A model generated the notes under the pieces. It worked only from the letters and a program-made list of their open reading frames with translations, made no database searches and was not told the DNA's origin. DNA of 64,000 bases from Sulfitobacter sp. (GTDB lineage: Bacteria; Pseudomonadota; Alphaproteobacteria; Rhodobacterales; Rhodobacteraceae), in NCBI GenBank assembly GCA_017854855.1, contig JAFMGZ010000001.1, forward strand, positions 98,385-162,384, read 5' to 3'. The translations under genes and the position numbers were made by a program. Shown here one piece after another: positions 56,393-64,000 of the stretch (positions within the stretch are counted from its first letter, which is position 1; every line of letters starts with the position of its first letter).

Positions 56393-58477
56393 CTACCGTC
56401 CAAGCAAGAGCGAGTTGGGGTTACGTTCGATGGTCCGCGCCAGAGAGCCAAGGGCATCTGCCGCCTTTTGAATGTCGCGCAGCGCGTCCTGCACGGAGCG
56501 GCTGAGCTGGTCACCTTTGTCATAGCCCTGGATGGTGCGGCTGGCCTGGGCGAAAAGCTGGGTCAGGCGGTCCACGATCTGCGGCAGGTCCTGCGCCGAT
56601 ACCGCGATACTGTCGGCCGCGTTGCGGGCAGAAGCCAGCGTTTGATTGACGTTCTCGATCGCACCGCCCTCGCGCAGTTCCTGCAGGGTGTAATTCACCT
56701 CGTCCAGCGCGCGTTTCAACGACCCTGGCAGGGCCACCGCATCGTCGGTACCGACAACGCGATCTACCGATTGGGTCAGCGCAGTCAGCTCCGTGATCAG
56801 CTCATCCACCGCGAGGGTTTCCGCCTTGGCGGCGACGGCCTCAATCTGGGCAATAAGGGCCGGCACCCCTTCGACCGAGGTTTCAATCGCCCCGGCAGCA
56901 GAGGCGGCACCATCAAGCGCTGCAGATAGTTTCGCGGCCACGCGCTCTTGCTCAAGCTGGGCGACAAGCGTCTCGACGCGCACCAGCGTGGCGTTCAGCG
57001 ACACGGGAATATTTTGCACATCCGTGGATGAAACCAGTCCCTGCAGTTCACCCAGCAACCCGCGCACATCCGCGGGCGTGTTCAACAGATCCTCGTTCGA
57101 AATCAGGTATTCGGCTGAATCGAGAAAGGTGATGGCGGAATTCAGCAGCTCTTCGATCGGCAGATTGTTGATGCGGGTAAACACACCCTCAACGGTCGCT
57201 GCCGCGTCAGAGGTTTCGTTTTTCGTGGTCGGCATGACGGGCAGGTTGGTGCCATCATCCCTCAGCCGCGCAGTCGGCGCATCTTCGACCATGACCAGTT
57301 CAACCTTCAGCCCCCCGGTCAGCAAGCTGGCAGAGGCCAGACGCGCCCGCAGGCCCGCAACAACACGGCTCTCAAGGAAAGTCAGCGCGTTTTCCGCACT
57401 CACGTCGCCGGGCAGGCCAAGGCGCGCAGGCTGGATAGACAGGTTTGCGTTCAACCGCACGCGGCTGTCCCCGAATTGGTCGACATTGACGAGGCCCGAT
57501 ATTGATTCAACTTCACCAATCTTTAGCCCGCTCAGTTCAACGGGTGCACCCACCGCAAGGCCCGAAATGTTGTCGTCAAAGATGACGCTGATCTGAAGCG
57601 GATCAACAGCAGAGGCGTTAAACAGCGAATTGCGCGCAGATTCCTTGTCCGGGAACACGTCAAAGACCGTACCGTCCTGAACCACGCCACCACCTGATAC
57701 AAAAGTGTCAAAGGTGATCCCGCCCCCAACCAGTGTCGCGATAGAAGAAAAATCGATCTCTGCACCGGCGGGGCCAATGTTGACGCTAAAGCCGGATGTG
57801 TCCCAAAACCGCGTTGATCCGTTGATCAGATGGCGGTGCTCATCGTAAATCAGGGCCTCTACAATCGCGAAATTGCCGCGCGGCGCGATCCGGGCACGGC
57901 CAACGCGGCCAACTTCGATCCCCTTGAACAAGATCGGCGCATTATCGGTCAGTTCACCGTTTGCAGCAGTTCGAAAGGCGATTTCCAGCCCTGATTGGCC
58001 CGGCCGGATCAGCGGGGCCTCTGAGGCACCCTGAAAACGGTTGGCAGCGGGGCCGGGAAAATCGTCCCAAGAGGCTTCAATGTACACGCCGCTCAGCACG
58101 GTGCTTAGCCCGGTAATCCCCTGCGCGGTCACCTCTGGCTCAACAACCCAAAATACCGCACCGGCATCAACGAAAGGGGCCACTTCCTTGTCCAGTCGGA
58201 CGCTGGCGGTAACCCGCTCCAACCCTTCGGAAAAGCCGACTTTTTCGACAACACCAACAGTGACATCGCGGTAGCGCAATTCGGTCTCTGATGCCTTGAT
58301 CCCTGACCCGTTTTCAAATTCTATAACGATCAGCGGCCCACGGGCATTAAAGCTTTGCCAGGCCACGAAAAGTGCTGCGACAAGCGCCAGCAGCGGAATG
58401 ATCCAGACCACCGAAGCACCGCTCAGGAATACCTTGCGCGTGGGCGATACCGAGACTTCTGGCAGCTCTTGGGTCAT
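56393..58477 (-). CDS. PqiB-like MCE (MlaD) protein with long helical tail
   Basis: The 694-residue protein has one N-terminal membrane helix (about 18-42) and three MCE domains: about 45-135 (GPLIVIEFENGSGIKASETELRYRDVTVG), 160-250 (LEIAFRTAANGELTDNAPILFKGIEVG) and 285-400 (ISVIFDDNISGLAVGAPVELSGLKIGEV). A long helical/coiled tail follows to residue 694. PqiB assembles as stacked MCE rings with a needle through which lipids pass between membranes. E. coli PqiB has about 546 residues, so this tail is longer. The start overlaps the upstream pqiA half-gene by 4 bp. Confidence 0.88.
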   Translation of the reverse strand: MTQELPEVSVSPTRKVFLSGASVVWIIPLLALVAALFVAWQSFNARGPLIVIEFENGSGIKASETELRYRDVTVGVVEKVGFSEGLERVTASVRLDKEVAPFVDAGAVFWVVEPEVTAQGITGLSTVLSGVYIEASWDDFPGPAANRFQGASEAPLIRPGQSGLEIAFRTAANGELTDNAPILFKGIEVGRVGRARIAPRGNFAIVEALIYDEHRHLINGSTRFWDTSGFSVNIGPAGAEIDFSSIATLVGGGITFDTFVSGGGVVQDGTVFDVFPDKESARNSLFNASAVDPLQISVIFDDNISGLAVGAPVELSGLKIGEVESISGLVNVDQFGDSRVRLNANLSIQPARLGLPGDVSAENALTFLESRVVAGLRARLASASLLTGGLKVELVMVEDAPTARLRDDGTNLPVMPTTKNETSDAAATVEGVFTRINNLPIEELLNSAITFLDSAEYLISNEDLLNTPADVRGLLGELQGLVSSTDVQNIPVSLNATLVRVETLVAQLEQERVAAKLSAALDGAASAAGAIETSVEGVPALIAQIEAVAAKAETLAVDELITELTALTQSVDRVVGTDDAVALPGSLKRALDEVNYTLQELREGGAIENVNQTLASARNAADSIAVSAQDLPQIVDRLTQLFAQASRTIQGYDKGDQLSRSVQDALRDIQKAADALGSLARTIERNPNSLLLGR

Positions 58478-59124
58478 GTTGCGCTGTCCCTTTTTGTCTG
58501 GACGTCCCAGATCATTCGGGAGTCGAAAGCCTGTGCCGAAAGCATCGTGAATATCACCGAAAGAGCAAAGAATATGCTTGCCGGACCGGGGTTTATTGAT
58601 GCCAATGTCTTGAGTTGCACCAGCGCCGACAAAATCGCAACCACAAAGATATCGATCATCGACCAGCGGCCAATATACTCAACGATTTCATAGATGAACT
58701 GACGTCTTTGGTTTGAAACGCGGGTCGGCTGTGTCACGCTGACCGCCAGATAGGCGACCGCCCAGAATTTGGCCAGGGGGATCACCACCGAAGCGATCAG
58801 AATGATCGCGGCAATGCCAAAGGCACCATGGTGGGCCAGTTCAACCGCGCCGCCGATGATCGTGCTTTCATCGGTCGAAAACAGGGTCTGGGTCTTGAGC
58901 ATCGGATAGACATTTGCCGGAATGTAGCACAGCAGCCCCACAAACCAGTATGCCCAGACCCTTTGCAGGCTCATCGGGTCGCGCGATTGCAGCTTGTGAC
59001 CGCATCGGTCACAGGTGCGGGTGCCCAAAGGCGCCGCTTTGGTGCAGCGCTGGCATGCGACAATACCCAAGGCGCGCGCGCTCAGGATGTTTTGGGATGT
59101 TCCAGACGATGCCATACTGACCAT
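58474..59124 (-). CDS. PqiA-domain membrane protein, second half
   Basis: The 216-residue protein has a zinc-ribbon-like CQRC...CDRCGHKL (about 24-44) and a PqiA domain of four predicted helices (about 58-205) with YWFVGLLCYIPANVYPML, the family signature. In E. coli PqiA and YebS two such units are fused; here the second unit is a separate gene overlapping the first by 43 bp. The start at 59124 is the outermost; ATG at 59115 (MASSGT) is equally possible. It probably forms part of the inner-membrane complex that feeds lipids to the MCE protein. Confidence 0.85.
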   Translation of the reverse strand: MVSMASSGTSQNILSARALGIVACQRCTKAAPLGTRTCDRCGHKLQSRDPMSLQRVWAYWFVGLLCYIPANVYPMLKTQTLFSTDESTIIGGAVELAHHGAFGIAAIILIASVVIPLAKFWAVAYLAVSVTQPTRVSNQRRQFIYEIVEYIGRWSMIDIFVVAILSALVQLKTLASINPGPASIFFALSVIFTMLSAQAFDSRMIWDVQTKRDSAT

Positions 59125-59729
59125 TTACACATGAAGCTGTCCTGCGCGATGACAAGGACAACAAGGATTCCAAACATCCAGAACGCAGGGCCAAAGCCCA
59201 CGTTTGCCAGATCCGATATCTTGACCAGCGCCACAGCGCAGCCAATCGCAAAAATTTCGGCCATCGACCAGGGGCGCAGCGCCTCTGACAGGCGGAAGGC
59301 ACCAATCGCATGACGTGCCGCCGGACGGTCCAGCACCAAAGGCACCAGAACATAAAGCGTCAGAACCACCCTGAGCAGTGGCACAAATATGATCAGGCCA
59401 GCAGTGGCCAGCGATAGAAACACCATCGGGCCGCCCGAAAACGCCAAGGCCGCATCAAGGATGGAAACCGCGTTTTTCGTCCCTGCCGCGTCGATCGTGA
59501 GAAACGGAAAGACCGCAGCGCCCACAATCAGAAACAGCACCGCCAAAGCGATCGCGATGATGTGCAGACCGGCATTGCGACGCGGCGCGATCAGCACCTT
59601 GTGACAGCGCTGACAGGCTGCCCTTTCACCATGCCCGGGCTTTTTCATCCGGTATACTGCGTCGCATTGCGGACAAACGATCACATCGTCCAGCACGACA
59701 TCGATATCAGGGGCAGCGAAATCTTTCAT
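59082..59729 (-). CDS. PqiA-domain membrane protein, first half
   Basis: The 215-residue protein has an N-terminal zinc ribbon (VCPQCDAVY...CQRCHKVL, about 17-45) and a PqiA domain with four helices (about 52-200), including AVFPFLTIDAAG and ALRPWSMAEIFAIGCAVALVKIS. The start MKDFAAPDI was chosen over an ATG 37 codons upstream. It heads the four-gene operon (two pqiA halves, pqiB, pqiC) for inter-membrane lipid transport. A 101-bp gap separates it from the CoA-transferase gene upstream, and I see no clear terminator there. Confidence 0.85.
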   Translation of the reverse strand: MKDFAAPDIDVVLDDVIVCPQCDAVYRMKKPGHGERAACQRCHKVLIAPRRNAGLHIIAIALAVLFLIVGAAVFPFLTIDAAGTKNAVSILDAALAFSGGPMVFLSLATAGLIIFVPLLRVVLTLYVLVPLVLDRPAARHAIGAFRLSEALRPWSMAEIFAIGCAVALVKISDLANVGFGPAFWMFGILVVLVIAQDSFMCKWSVWHRLEHPKTS

Positions 59730-59830
59730 CCCTTCAGGATATAGGATGTCCGCACCAGGTAACACGGGATTATGCGCGTTTTCCCCGCAAGAAGCGCCCT
59801 TTTGCGCATTATTAGCAGTTCTTGGGCATC

Positions 59831-60934
59831 TCAGCCGCAAGCCGCAGCAATTTGTTCAGGTGACAGGCCCAGTGCCGTCAATATTTCCACGCTATCAGCG
59901 CCGGGCGCAGCCGGGGAATAGGCCGGATCGCAAGCGGAGCGGCTGAACCGGGGAGCAGTGGCAGATTGCTGAACACCTCCCGGTGCCACATAGGTTTGGC
60001 GCGCGGCCAGATGCGGATGCGCCGCCGCTTCGCCGAAGGTCAAAACAGGTGCCACGCAGGCATCGCTGCCCGCAAACACTGCCGCCCAGTGATCGCGCGG
60101 GTGCGCCGCGAAAATTTCTGCAAATTCGGCCCTGCGCAGGTCCCATGTGGCTTTGTCATTCTGGTTCGCGCGATAGGTTTCAGGCAGGCCAAGCGTCTGC
60201 AGCAGCATCGCGTAGAACTGCGGCTCAAGCGCGCCCACCGCGACGAATTTGTCATCGGCGCAAGCGTAGCATCGATAGAACGGGGCTGCGCCATCTAACC
60301 AGTTGTCGCCCCGTTTCTCGGTCCAGCGGCCCTGGGCAAGCATGCCGTGGATCAACCCCATCATGGCAGGAACGCCGTCAATCATCGCCGCATCCACCAC
60401 CTGCCCCTTGCCGGACACGCCCCGTTCAAACACGGCAGCCAGAATGCCAAAGATCAAGAACATCGTGCCGCCGCCATAGTCTGCAACAAGGTTCAAGGGT
60501 GCCACAGGAGGACGCCCCGCCTCTCCCATCGCATGAAGTGCGCCAGAAAGAGCCAGATAGGTGATGTCATGCCCCGCAATCTGTGAAAGCGGCCCGGTTT
60601 GGCCCCATCCGGTCATGCGTGCGTAGATCAAATTGTCGGGGCAGGTTTCAGGGCCCAGGCCCAGACGTTCCATCACGCCGGGGCGAAAGCCTTCGATCAG
60701 GACATCGCTGGCGGCAATCAGGCGTTTGGCGGCCTCTACGCCGGCTTCCGACTTGAGGTTCAGCACCACGGAACGCTTGCCGCGCCGGTTGATGTCGGTG
60801 GGGTCAGCAGGGCCTGCCTTGCGGTCAACGGCAATCACCTGCGCCCCAAGATCGGCCAACAGTTGCCCTGCCAGCGGGGCCGGGCCAAGCCCCGAAAATT
60901 CAATGACCTTGAGCGTGGAGAGTGGCCCCGACAT
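59831..60934 (-). CDS. CaiB/BaiF-family CoA-transferase, alpha-methylacyl-CoA racemase-like
   Basis: The 367-residue family III CoA-transferase-fold protein most resembles alpha-methylacyl-CoA racemase. The likely catalytic pair is His122 (AGHDITYLALSG) and Asp152 (NLVADYGGG), with CoA-binding RKAGPADPTDINRRGKRSVVLNLK near residues 38-61 and GFRPGVMERLGLGP. Racemases epimerise 2-methylacyl-CoAs; transferases of this fold move CoA between acids. Its ATG overlaps the C45 gene stop (TGATG), so it is translated with the right-edge operon. The substrate is unknown. Confidence 0.85.
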   Translation of the reverse strand: MSGPLSTLKVIEFSGLGPAPLAGQLLADLGAQVIAVDRKAGPADPTDINRRGKRSVVLNLKSEAGVEAAKRLIAASDVLIEGFRPGVMERLGLGPETCPDNLIYARMTGWGQTGPLSQIAGHDITYLALSGALHAMGEAGRPPVAPLNLVADYGGGTMFLIFGILAAVFERGVSGKGQVVDAAMIDGVPAMMGLIHGMLAQGRWTEKRGDNWLDGAAPFYRCYACADDKFVAVGALEPQFYAMLLQTLGLPETYRANQNDKATWDLRRAEFAEIFAAHPRDHWAAVFAGSDACVAPVLTFGEAAAHPHLAARQTYVAPGGVQQSATAPRFSRSACDPAYSPAAPGADSVEILTALGLSPEQIAAACG

Positions 60935-61905
60935 CAGGCCGCCCCCGGCACCAGAACTTCGCGGGCACCTTCCACGAAACCATCAAGCGACAAAGGCCAG
61001 ACTGTGCCCGGCCAGCGCAGCTCCATCTCGCCTTTTCGGGGGCGGTAGACAGCCGTGTAAAGCGTGCCAAAGCCCGCGTGAAAGGCGGTGGAATACAAGG
61101 GCGGCTTGAGGAAAGCATTGATGAATTTCTCCTCCGGGTCGCGGTGCAGCCGCAACCGGTGAAGCAGATAGCGTTCGCGTTCAACCGTTGCCGTGAAACG
61201 CGCGTGGCTGACCCATTCGACGTTCTCCTGGTGGTTGGTGGCCACGGCCGCATGGGTGATCAACGTCGGGCGGTCAGGGGCCATCATGGCGGTGGAATAC
61301 TGTCTTTTGCGGTCGATCACGGTCACATTATAGCTCATGTGCGTTGGCACCCGTGCCAGCACCGCCATCGCCTCTTCGGTGGTCTCGCAGGTTTGCAGGA
61401 CATAGCGCAGGATCAGCGGCACGCCAAAGCCTTCGCCGACAATGCGGCGCCCCCCGAAAGTCAAGGAAATCGCAAGGCCTGCGTCGTTCATGCCGTCAAC
61501 CAGCCCCCACAGACCGTCAGAGGTGCCCAGCACCTTGCGGCCCAGCCAATTGGTATGCAGGACAAGCTGATCAAACGAGTTGGGATTGTAGTCATAGTTG
61601 CGCACCATGACCGGTTCCTTGCCCGCCCAGATCGCCTGTGAACAGCCAGACAGATAGGGCGGAGGATTATAGAAACTCAGGAACCGGGCCGCCAGATCGC
61701 CACCACCGGCAAGGGTGCACAGATCCTCATAAAGCGGCAAGAGTTCCGGCATGTGCTGGCGCAGGGCGCGCACGGATTTTGCGTAGGTTGGGCGCGCAGC
61801 TTCGCCTTCACGCAGCCACCATTTGCGATAGTCCGGCCAGTATTCGGCGAAAAGCCCGGACCATTTAGGTCCGGGCGTCTCTTCTGTCAGAGCGCGCCAG
61901 TACAT
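60934..61905 (-). CDS. C45-family autoproteolytic acyltransferase/hydrolase
   Basis: The 323-residue protein fits the C45 Ntn-hydrolase group, related to acyl-CoA:isopenicillin N acyltransferase and acid ceramidase-like amidases. The expected new N-terminal nucleophile is Cys88 in YLSGCSQAIW, released by self-cleavage of the Gly-Cys bond. VMVRNYDYNP (about 98-107) and GLVDGMNDAGLAISLTFGG (about 134-152) are the next conserved blocks. Such enzymes form or cut amide bonds. It starts 18 bp after the ATP-grasp gene and overlaps the CaiB gene. The acyl donor and acceptor are unknown. Confidence 0.8.
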   Translation of the reverse strand: MYWRALTEETPGPKWSGLFAEYWPDYRKWWLREGEAARPTYAKSVRALRQHMPELLPLYEDLCTLAGGGDLAARFLSFYNPPPYLSGCSQAIWAGKEPVMVRNYDYNPNSFDQLVLHTNWLGRKVLGTSDGLWGLVDGMNDAGLAISLTFGGRRIVGEGFGVPLILRYVLQTCETTEEAMAVLARVPTHMSYNVTVIDRKRQYSTAMMAPDRPTLITHAAVATNHQENVEWVSHARFTATVERERYLLHRLRLHRDPEEKFINAFLKPPLYSTAFHAGFGTLYTAVYRPRKGEMELRWPGTVWPLSLDGFVEGAREVLVPGAA

Positions 61906-61923
61906 CGGAGCCTTTCTGAAAGG

Positions 61924-63381
61924 TTATAGTATCTTGAACGCCGGATCAGAAAGCTCTGGTCCGGCCTGTGCGGTTGGCAATGGCTTGCCATTGACGCTTT
62001 GCTTGATTCCGTGAATCCACTTTTTCGCCCGCTCATTCAACTGGAAAGACTTGGTCATTGAACGGCCACGGGTGACCAGGATGCCAATATCGGCACCTTC
62101 GTACCGATAATCACCGGGCTGAAGGATGCGCAGGAAAAAGGCCTCGTTCTCTGATTCAACGGCACGGCGGTGATAGTCAAAGCGGTCATAGACCACGCGC
62201 CCGTCCTCAAGCATCTTGTAGATGCCGGTTTCGGGCGATGACGTGCAGATGTCGACAGAATCGTCGGTATGTTTGATCACCATCTGCGACCAGCTGTCGA
62301 TCATATCAGGATCCGCCCAGCGGTCATTCAACTCTGACGTATCGAGGTCGAATTTCTTTTTCGAGAATTCAAGCAGGTGGAACAGGAACAATGGTGCATC
62401 CGCATGGGCAAAGGCCGCATGGTTGGTCATTGAGGATGCACCGGTGATGCGCGGGTTCAATTCACCCAGCCACAGATCGCCGGTTTTCTTGTCGATCAGA
62501 AAGTCGAGTTCAAAGTAACCTCTATAGCCTTCCTTGCGCAGCTGCTCGCCGAATTTGAAGGTAAGCTCGCGGGCTTTTTGACGGACTTTGGGTGGAAAGG
62601 CCGTGGACAGAATTTCATTGCCACACCAGCCGCCGCGATAGGGGGTCAGTTCTTTGAAACCGACAAGTTCGGTCATCAGCGGGCCAACGATCGTACCTTC
62701 CCTTGTGGCGCAAGCCTCGATCGCCGCGCCACGGCAATCGATCCGTTTCATGATCTTGATCTCACCCTCGCCGATGATCTCTGACTCGTGGCGGCGGAAA
62801 TCAGCTTCGTTCTTGATAAAGAACGTGGTGTGCCCGGAATCGCCAAATGCAGATTGCAGGACCAGATCATGGCCAATGCCCGCTTTTTCGCAGGTTTCAC
62901 GCAGGCTTTCATAAGACGGCACCTCGGCCAGCACATTCGGCACAGAGGGCACGCCCGCCTTGTTGCCGATGCGCACGGTTTCGATCTTGTTGTCCATCTT
63001 GGTGCGCAGCTTTGCCTTGGGGAACCAGACATCCGCGCCCAGTTCCTTTGAAAGCCGCTCAGTTTCCTCGTCAAACATCAGAAAAACGAACTTGGGCTTG
63101 CCGCCGCGCCGCTTGATAAAGTCGATGACCTCTTTGTGCTGCAGCAGGTAGTTGTTGATGTCCTCGATGGACTGGAATTCCGCATGCGGCTGTTCTGACG
63201 GGCAGAACACGTTCGGATGCTTGCCGCCATAGCAGTCGATATAGCAGATGTATTTGAAATTCTTGACCCATTCATCAAGGCCCAGAAGGTTAAAGTTGGT
63301 GGCCGAGATGAAATAGATCGGATCTTCGTTTCGGTGAAAGAACCGGCGAATTTCTGAGATGTTTTTTAGAACTGTAGCCAT
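61924..63381 (-). CDS. ATP-grasp ligase-like protein (biotin-carboxylase-like)
   Basis: The 485-residue protein has an N-terminal preATP-grasp-like domain (about 1-125) and a central ATP-grasp fold (about 128-330). The latter includes DNKIETVRIGNKAGVPSVPN, the flexible loop VLQSAFGDSGHTTFF (about 174-188), and the Mg-binding strand YFELDFLIDKKTGDLWLGELNPRITGAS (Glu291, Glu307 and Asn309). A C-terminal domain of about 150 residues has no clear biotin-lipoyl motif. ATP-grasp enzymes join a carboxylate, through an acyl-phosphate, to an amine or thiol. It lies 26 bp after the decarboxylase gene. Substrate unknown; carboxylase activity is unlikely without a partner. Confidence 0.8.
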   Translation of the reverse strand: MATVLKNISEIRRFFHRNEDPIYFISATNFNLLGLDEWVKNFKYICYIDCYGGKHPNVFCPSEQPHAEFQSIEDINNYLLQHKEVIDFIKRRGGKPKFVFLMFDEETERLSKELGADVWFPKAKLRTKMDNKIETVRIGNKAGVPSVPNVLAEVPSYESLRETCEKAGIGHDLVLQSAFGDSGHTTFFIKNEADFRRHESEIIGEGEIKIMKRIDCRGAAIEACATREGTIVGPLMTELVGFKELTPYRGGWCGNEILSTAFPPKVRQKARELTFKFGEQLRKEGYRGYFELDFLIDKKTGDLWLGELNPRITGASSMTNHAAFAHADAPLFLFHLLEFSKKKFDLDTSELNDRWADPDMIDSWSQMVIKHTDDSVDICTSSPETGIYKMLEDGRVVYDRFDYHRRAVESENEAFFLRILQPGDYRYEGADIGILVTRGRSMTKSFQLNERAKKWIHGIKQSVNGKPLPTAQAGPELSDPAFKIL

Positions 63382-63407
63382 TGGTTTTGGTCCTTTTCCT
63401 AGTCCGG

Positions 63408-64000
63408 TTAAATTGGAAGTTTCTTAGCGATGACACCGTCAAGCGCATCCTGGGTAAAGACACGCATGCCCAGATCGGGCCGGTATCCGTGAATTTCGCT
63501 GACATCCAGCGCCCGCATGAATTGCAGGATTTCGCCACTGATCACCTGCCCCGGCACCAGAATGGGAAAGCCCGGTGGATAGGGGATGATAAAGGAGGCC
63601 GAAACGACAGTTTCGCCCGCCTCAACCGCATCTTTCAGCGAACCGTCAATTTCCAGATAGTCGCAATTGTTGTCATCATAGCTGAGGTAATAGGCGGTTC
63701 TGATGTCACCGTCGGGCGTGGTGTCAGCCTTGAACGCATCGTGGAAACGGCTGAAGTCAGGAAGCGGGGGATAATGTTCCATCAGATTGGCAACGCGCCT
63801 GTCAAAGCTCATCCGCTCCATCCGGCTGGCATCATCCAGCTTTTCGTCCAGTGACTTGGCGATCTCGACCAGCACCTCGATCAGATAGGCCACGCTGGAA
63901 CGCGTGGTACCGATGTTGGTCATGAACAAGACCGTGTTGCGCGATGTCTTGTTGATCTGGATGCCGTATTTATCCATCAAGATATCGGTCTTGAACGTGT
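63408..64000 (-). CDS. Orn/Lys/Arg-type PLP decarboxylase, C-terminal part (cut by window end)
   Basis: The frame is open to the window edge: upstream of a nominal TTG start it continues in frame as TFKTDILMDKYGIQINKTSR, so the gene begins outside. The visible 197 residues match the C-terminal part of fold-type I Orn/Lys/Arg decarboxylases: the small domain, then ASFIIPYPPGFPILVPGQVIS, a hallmark stretch, and a C-terminal MRALDVSEIHGY. The PLP lysine lies outside the window. Such enzymes make putrescine, cadaverine or agmatine. It is the first visible gene of the four-gene operon. Which amino acid is used cannot be told. Confidence 0.82.
   Translation of the reverse strand, partial: TFKTDILMDKYGIQINKTSRNTVLFMTNIGTTRSSVAYLIEVLVEIAKSLDEKLDDASRMERMSFDRRVANLMEHYPPLPDFSRFHDAFKADTTPDGDIRTAYYLSYDDNNCDYLEIDGSLKDAVEAGETVVSASFIIPYPPGFPILVPGQVISGEILQFMRALDVSEIHGYRPDLGMRVFTQDALDGVIAKKLPI

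Overview
The window looks like chromosomal DNA of an alphaproteobacterium of the family Rhodobacteraceae (roseobacter group). By eye it is GC-rich with strong GC bias at third codon positions. Gene order supports the call: rpsT-dnaA-dnaN-recF-gyrB, mutM divergent from ubiE-ubiB, serB divergent from serC-serA, and an aerobic-type cobalamin operon. Genus cannot be fixed from sequence reading alone.

Layout. 1-7.6 kb: leftward cobalamin/cobalt operon behind a B12 riboswitch (riboswitch, cbtB, cbtA, a His-rich membrane protein, a DUF1636 protein, cobW, cobN, cobG, start of cobH). 7.8-13.6 kb: EamA exporter, NAD salvage genes pncB and pncA flanking a membrane-anchored NYN nuclease, tRNA-modifying trhO, and an MFS carrier. 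13.6-16.9 kb: a small flagellar island (flgN-like, rod-binding flgJ/cheL-like, fliK, flgD) next to a broken motB that keeps only its N-terminus. 16.9-24.7 kb: polyamine uptake and catabolism (potFGHI, a PuuB-like oxidase, a GntR regulator, a SpuC-like aminotransferase), with a shared candidate operator in both regulatory gaps. 24.7-37.2 kb: lytic transglycosylase, rnr, a DUF2064 protein, GNAT, dapE, dapD, LOG protein, tyrosine phosphatase, rlmN, IalB-like protein, and a degenerate Hint-domain protein. 37.3-42.3 kb: asparaginase and the serine pathway (serB, serC, serA) with a probable serC leader. 42.3-48.9 kb: phosphoesterase, thiolase, ubiquinone genes, mutM, enoyl-CoA hydratase, rpsT. 49.4-55.8 kb: dnaA, dnaN, recF, gyrB. 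55.8-59.7 kb: a pqiABC-type MCE lipid-transport operon with PqiA split in two. 59.8-64 kb: a leftward operon of a PLP decarboxylase (cut by the window end), an ATP-grasp ligase-like protein, a C45 Ntn-type acyltransferase/hydrolase and a CaiB/BaiF CoA-transferase.

How the genes fit together. The B12 operon couples cobalt entry (CbtAB), presumed metal handling (CobW, DUF1636, His-rich protein) and cobalt insertion (CobN) under one riboswitch. The pot/puu/spu genes form a complete import-and-degrade route for putrescine. The right-edge operon is the least explained set: its gene content resembles a small biosynthetic pathway that decarboxylates an amino acid, ligates the product and acyl-transfers or trims it. 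That reading is inference. No CRISPR array, rRNA, tRNA, insertion sequence or prophage was recognised.
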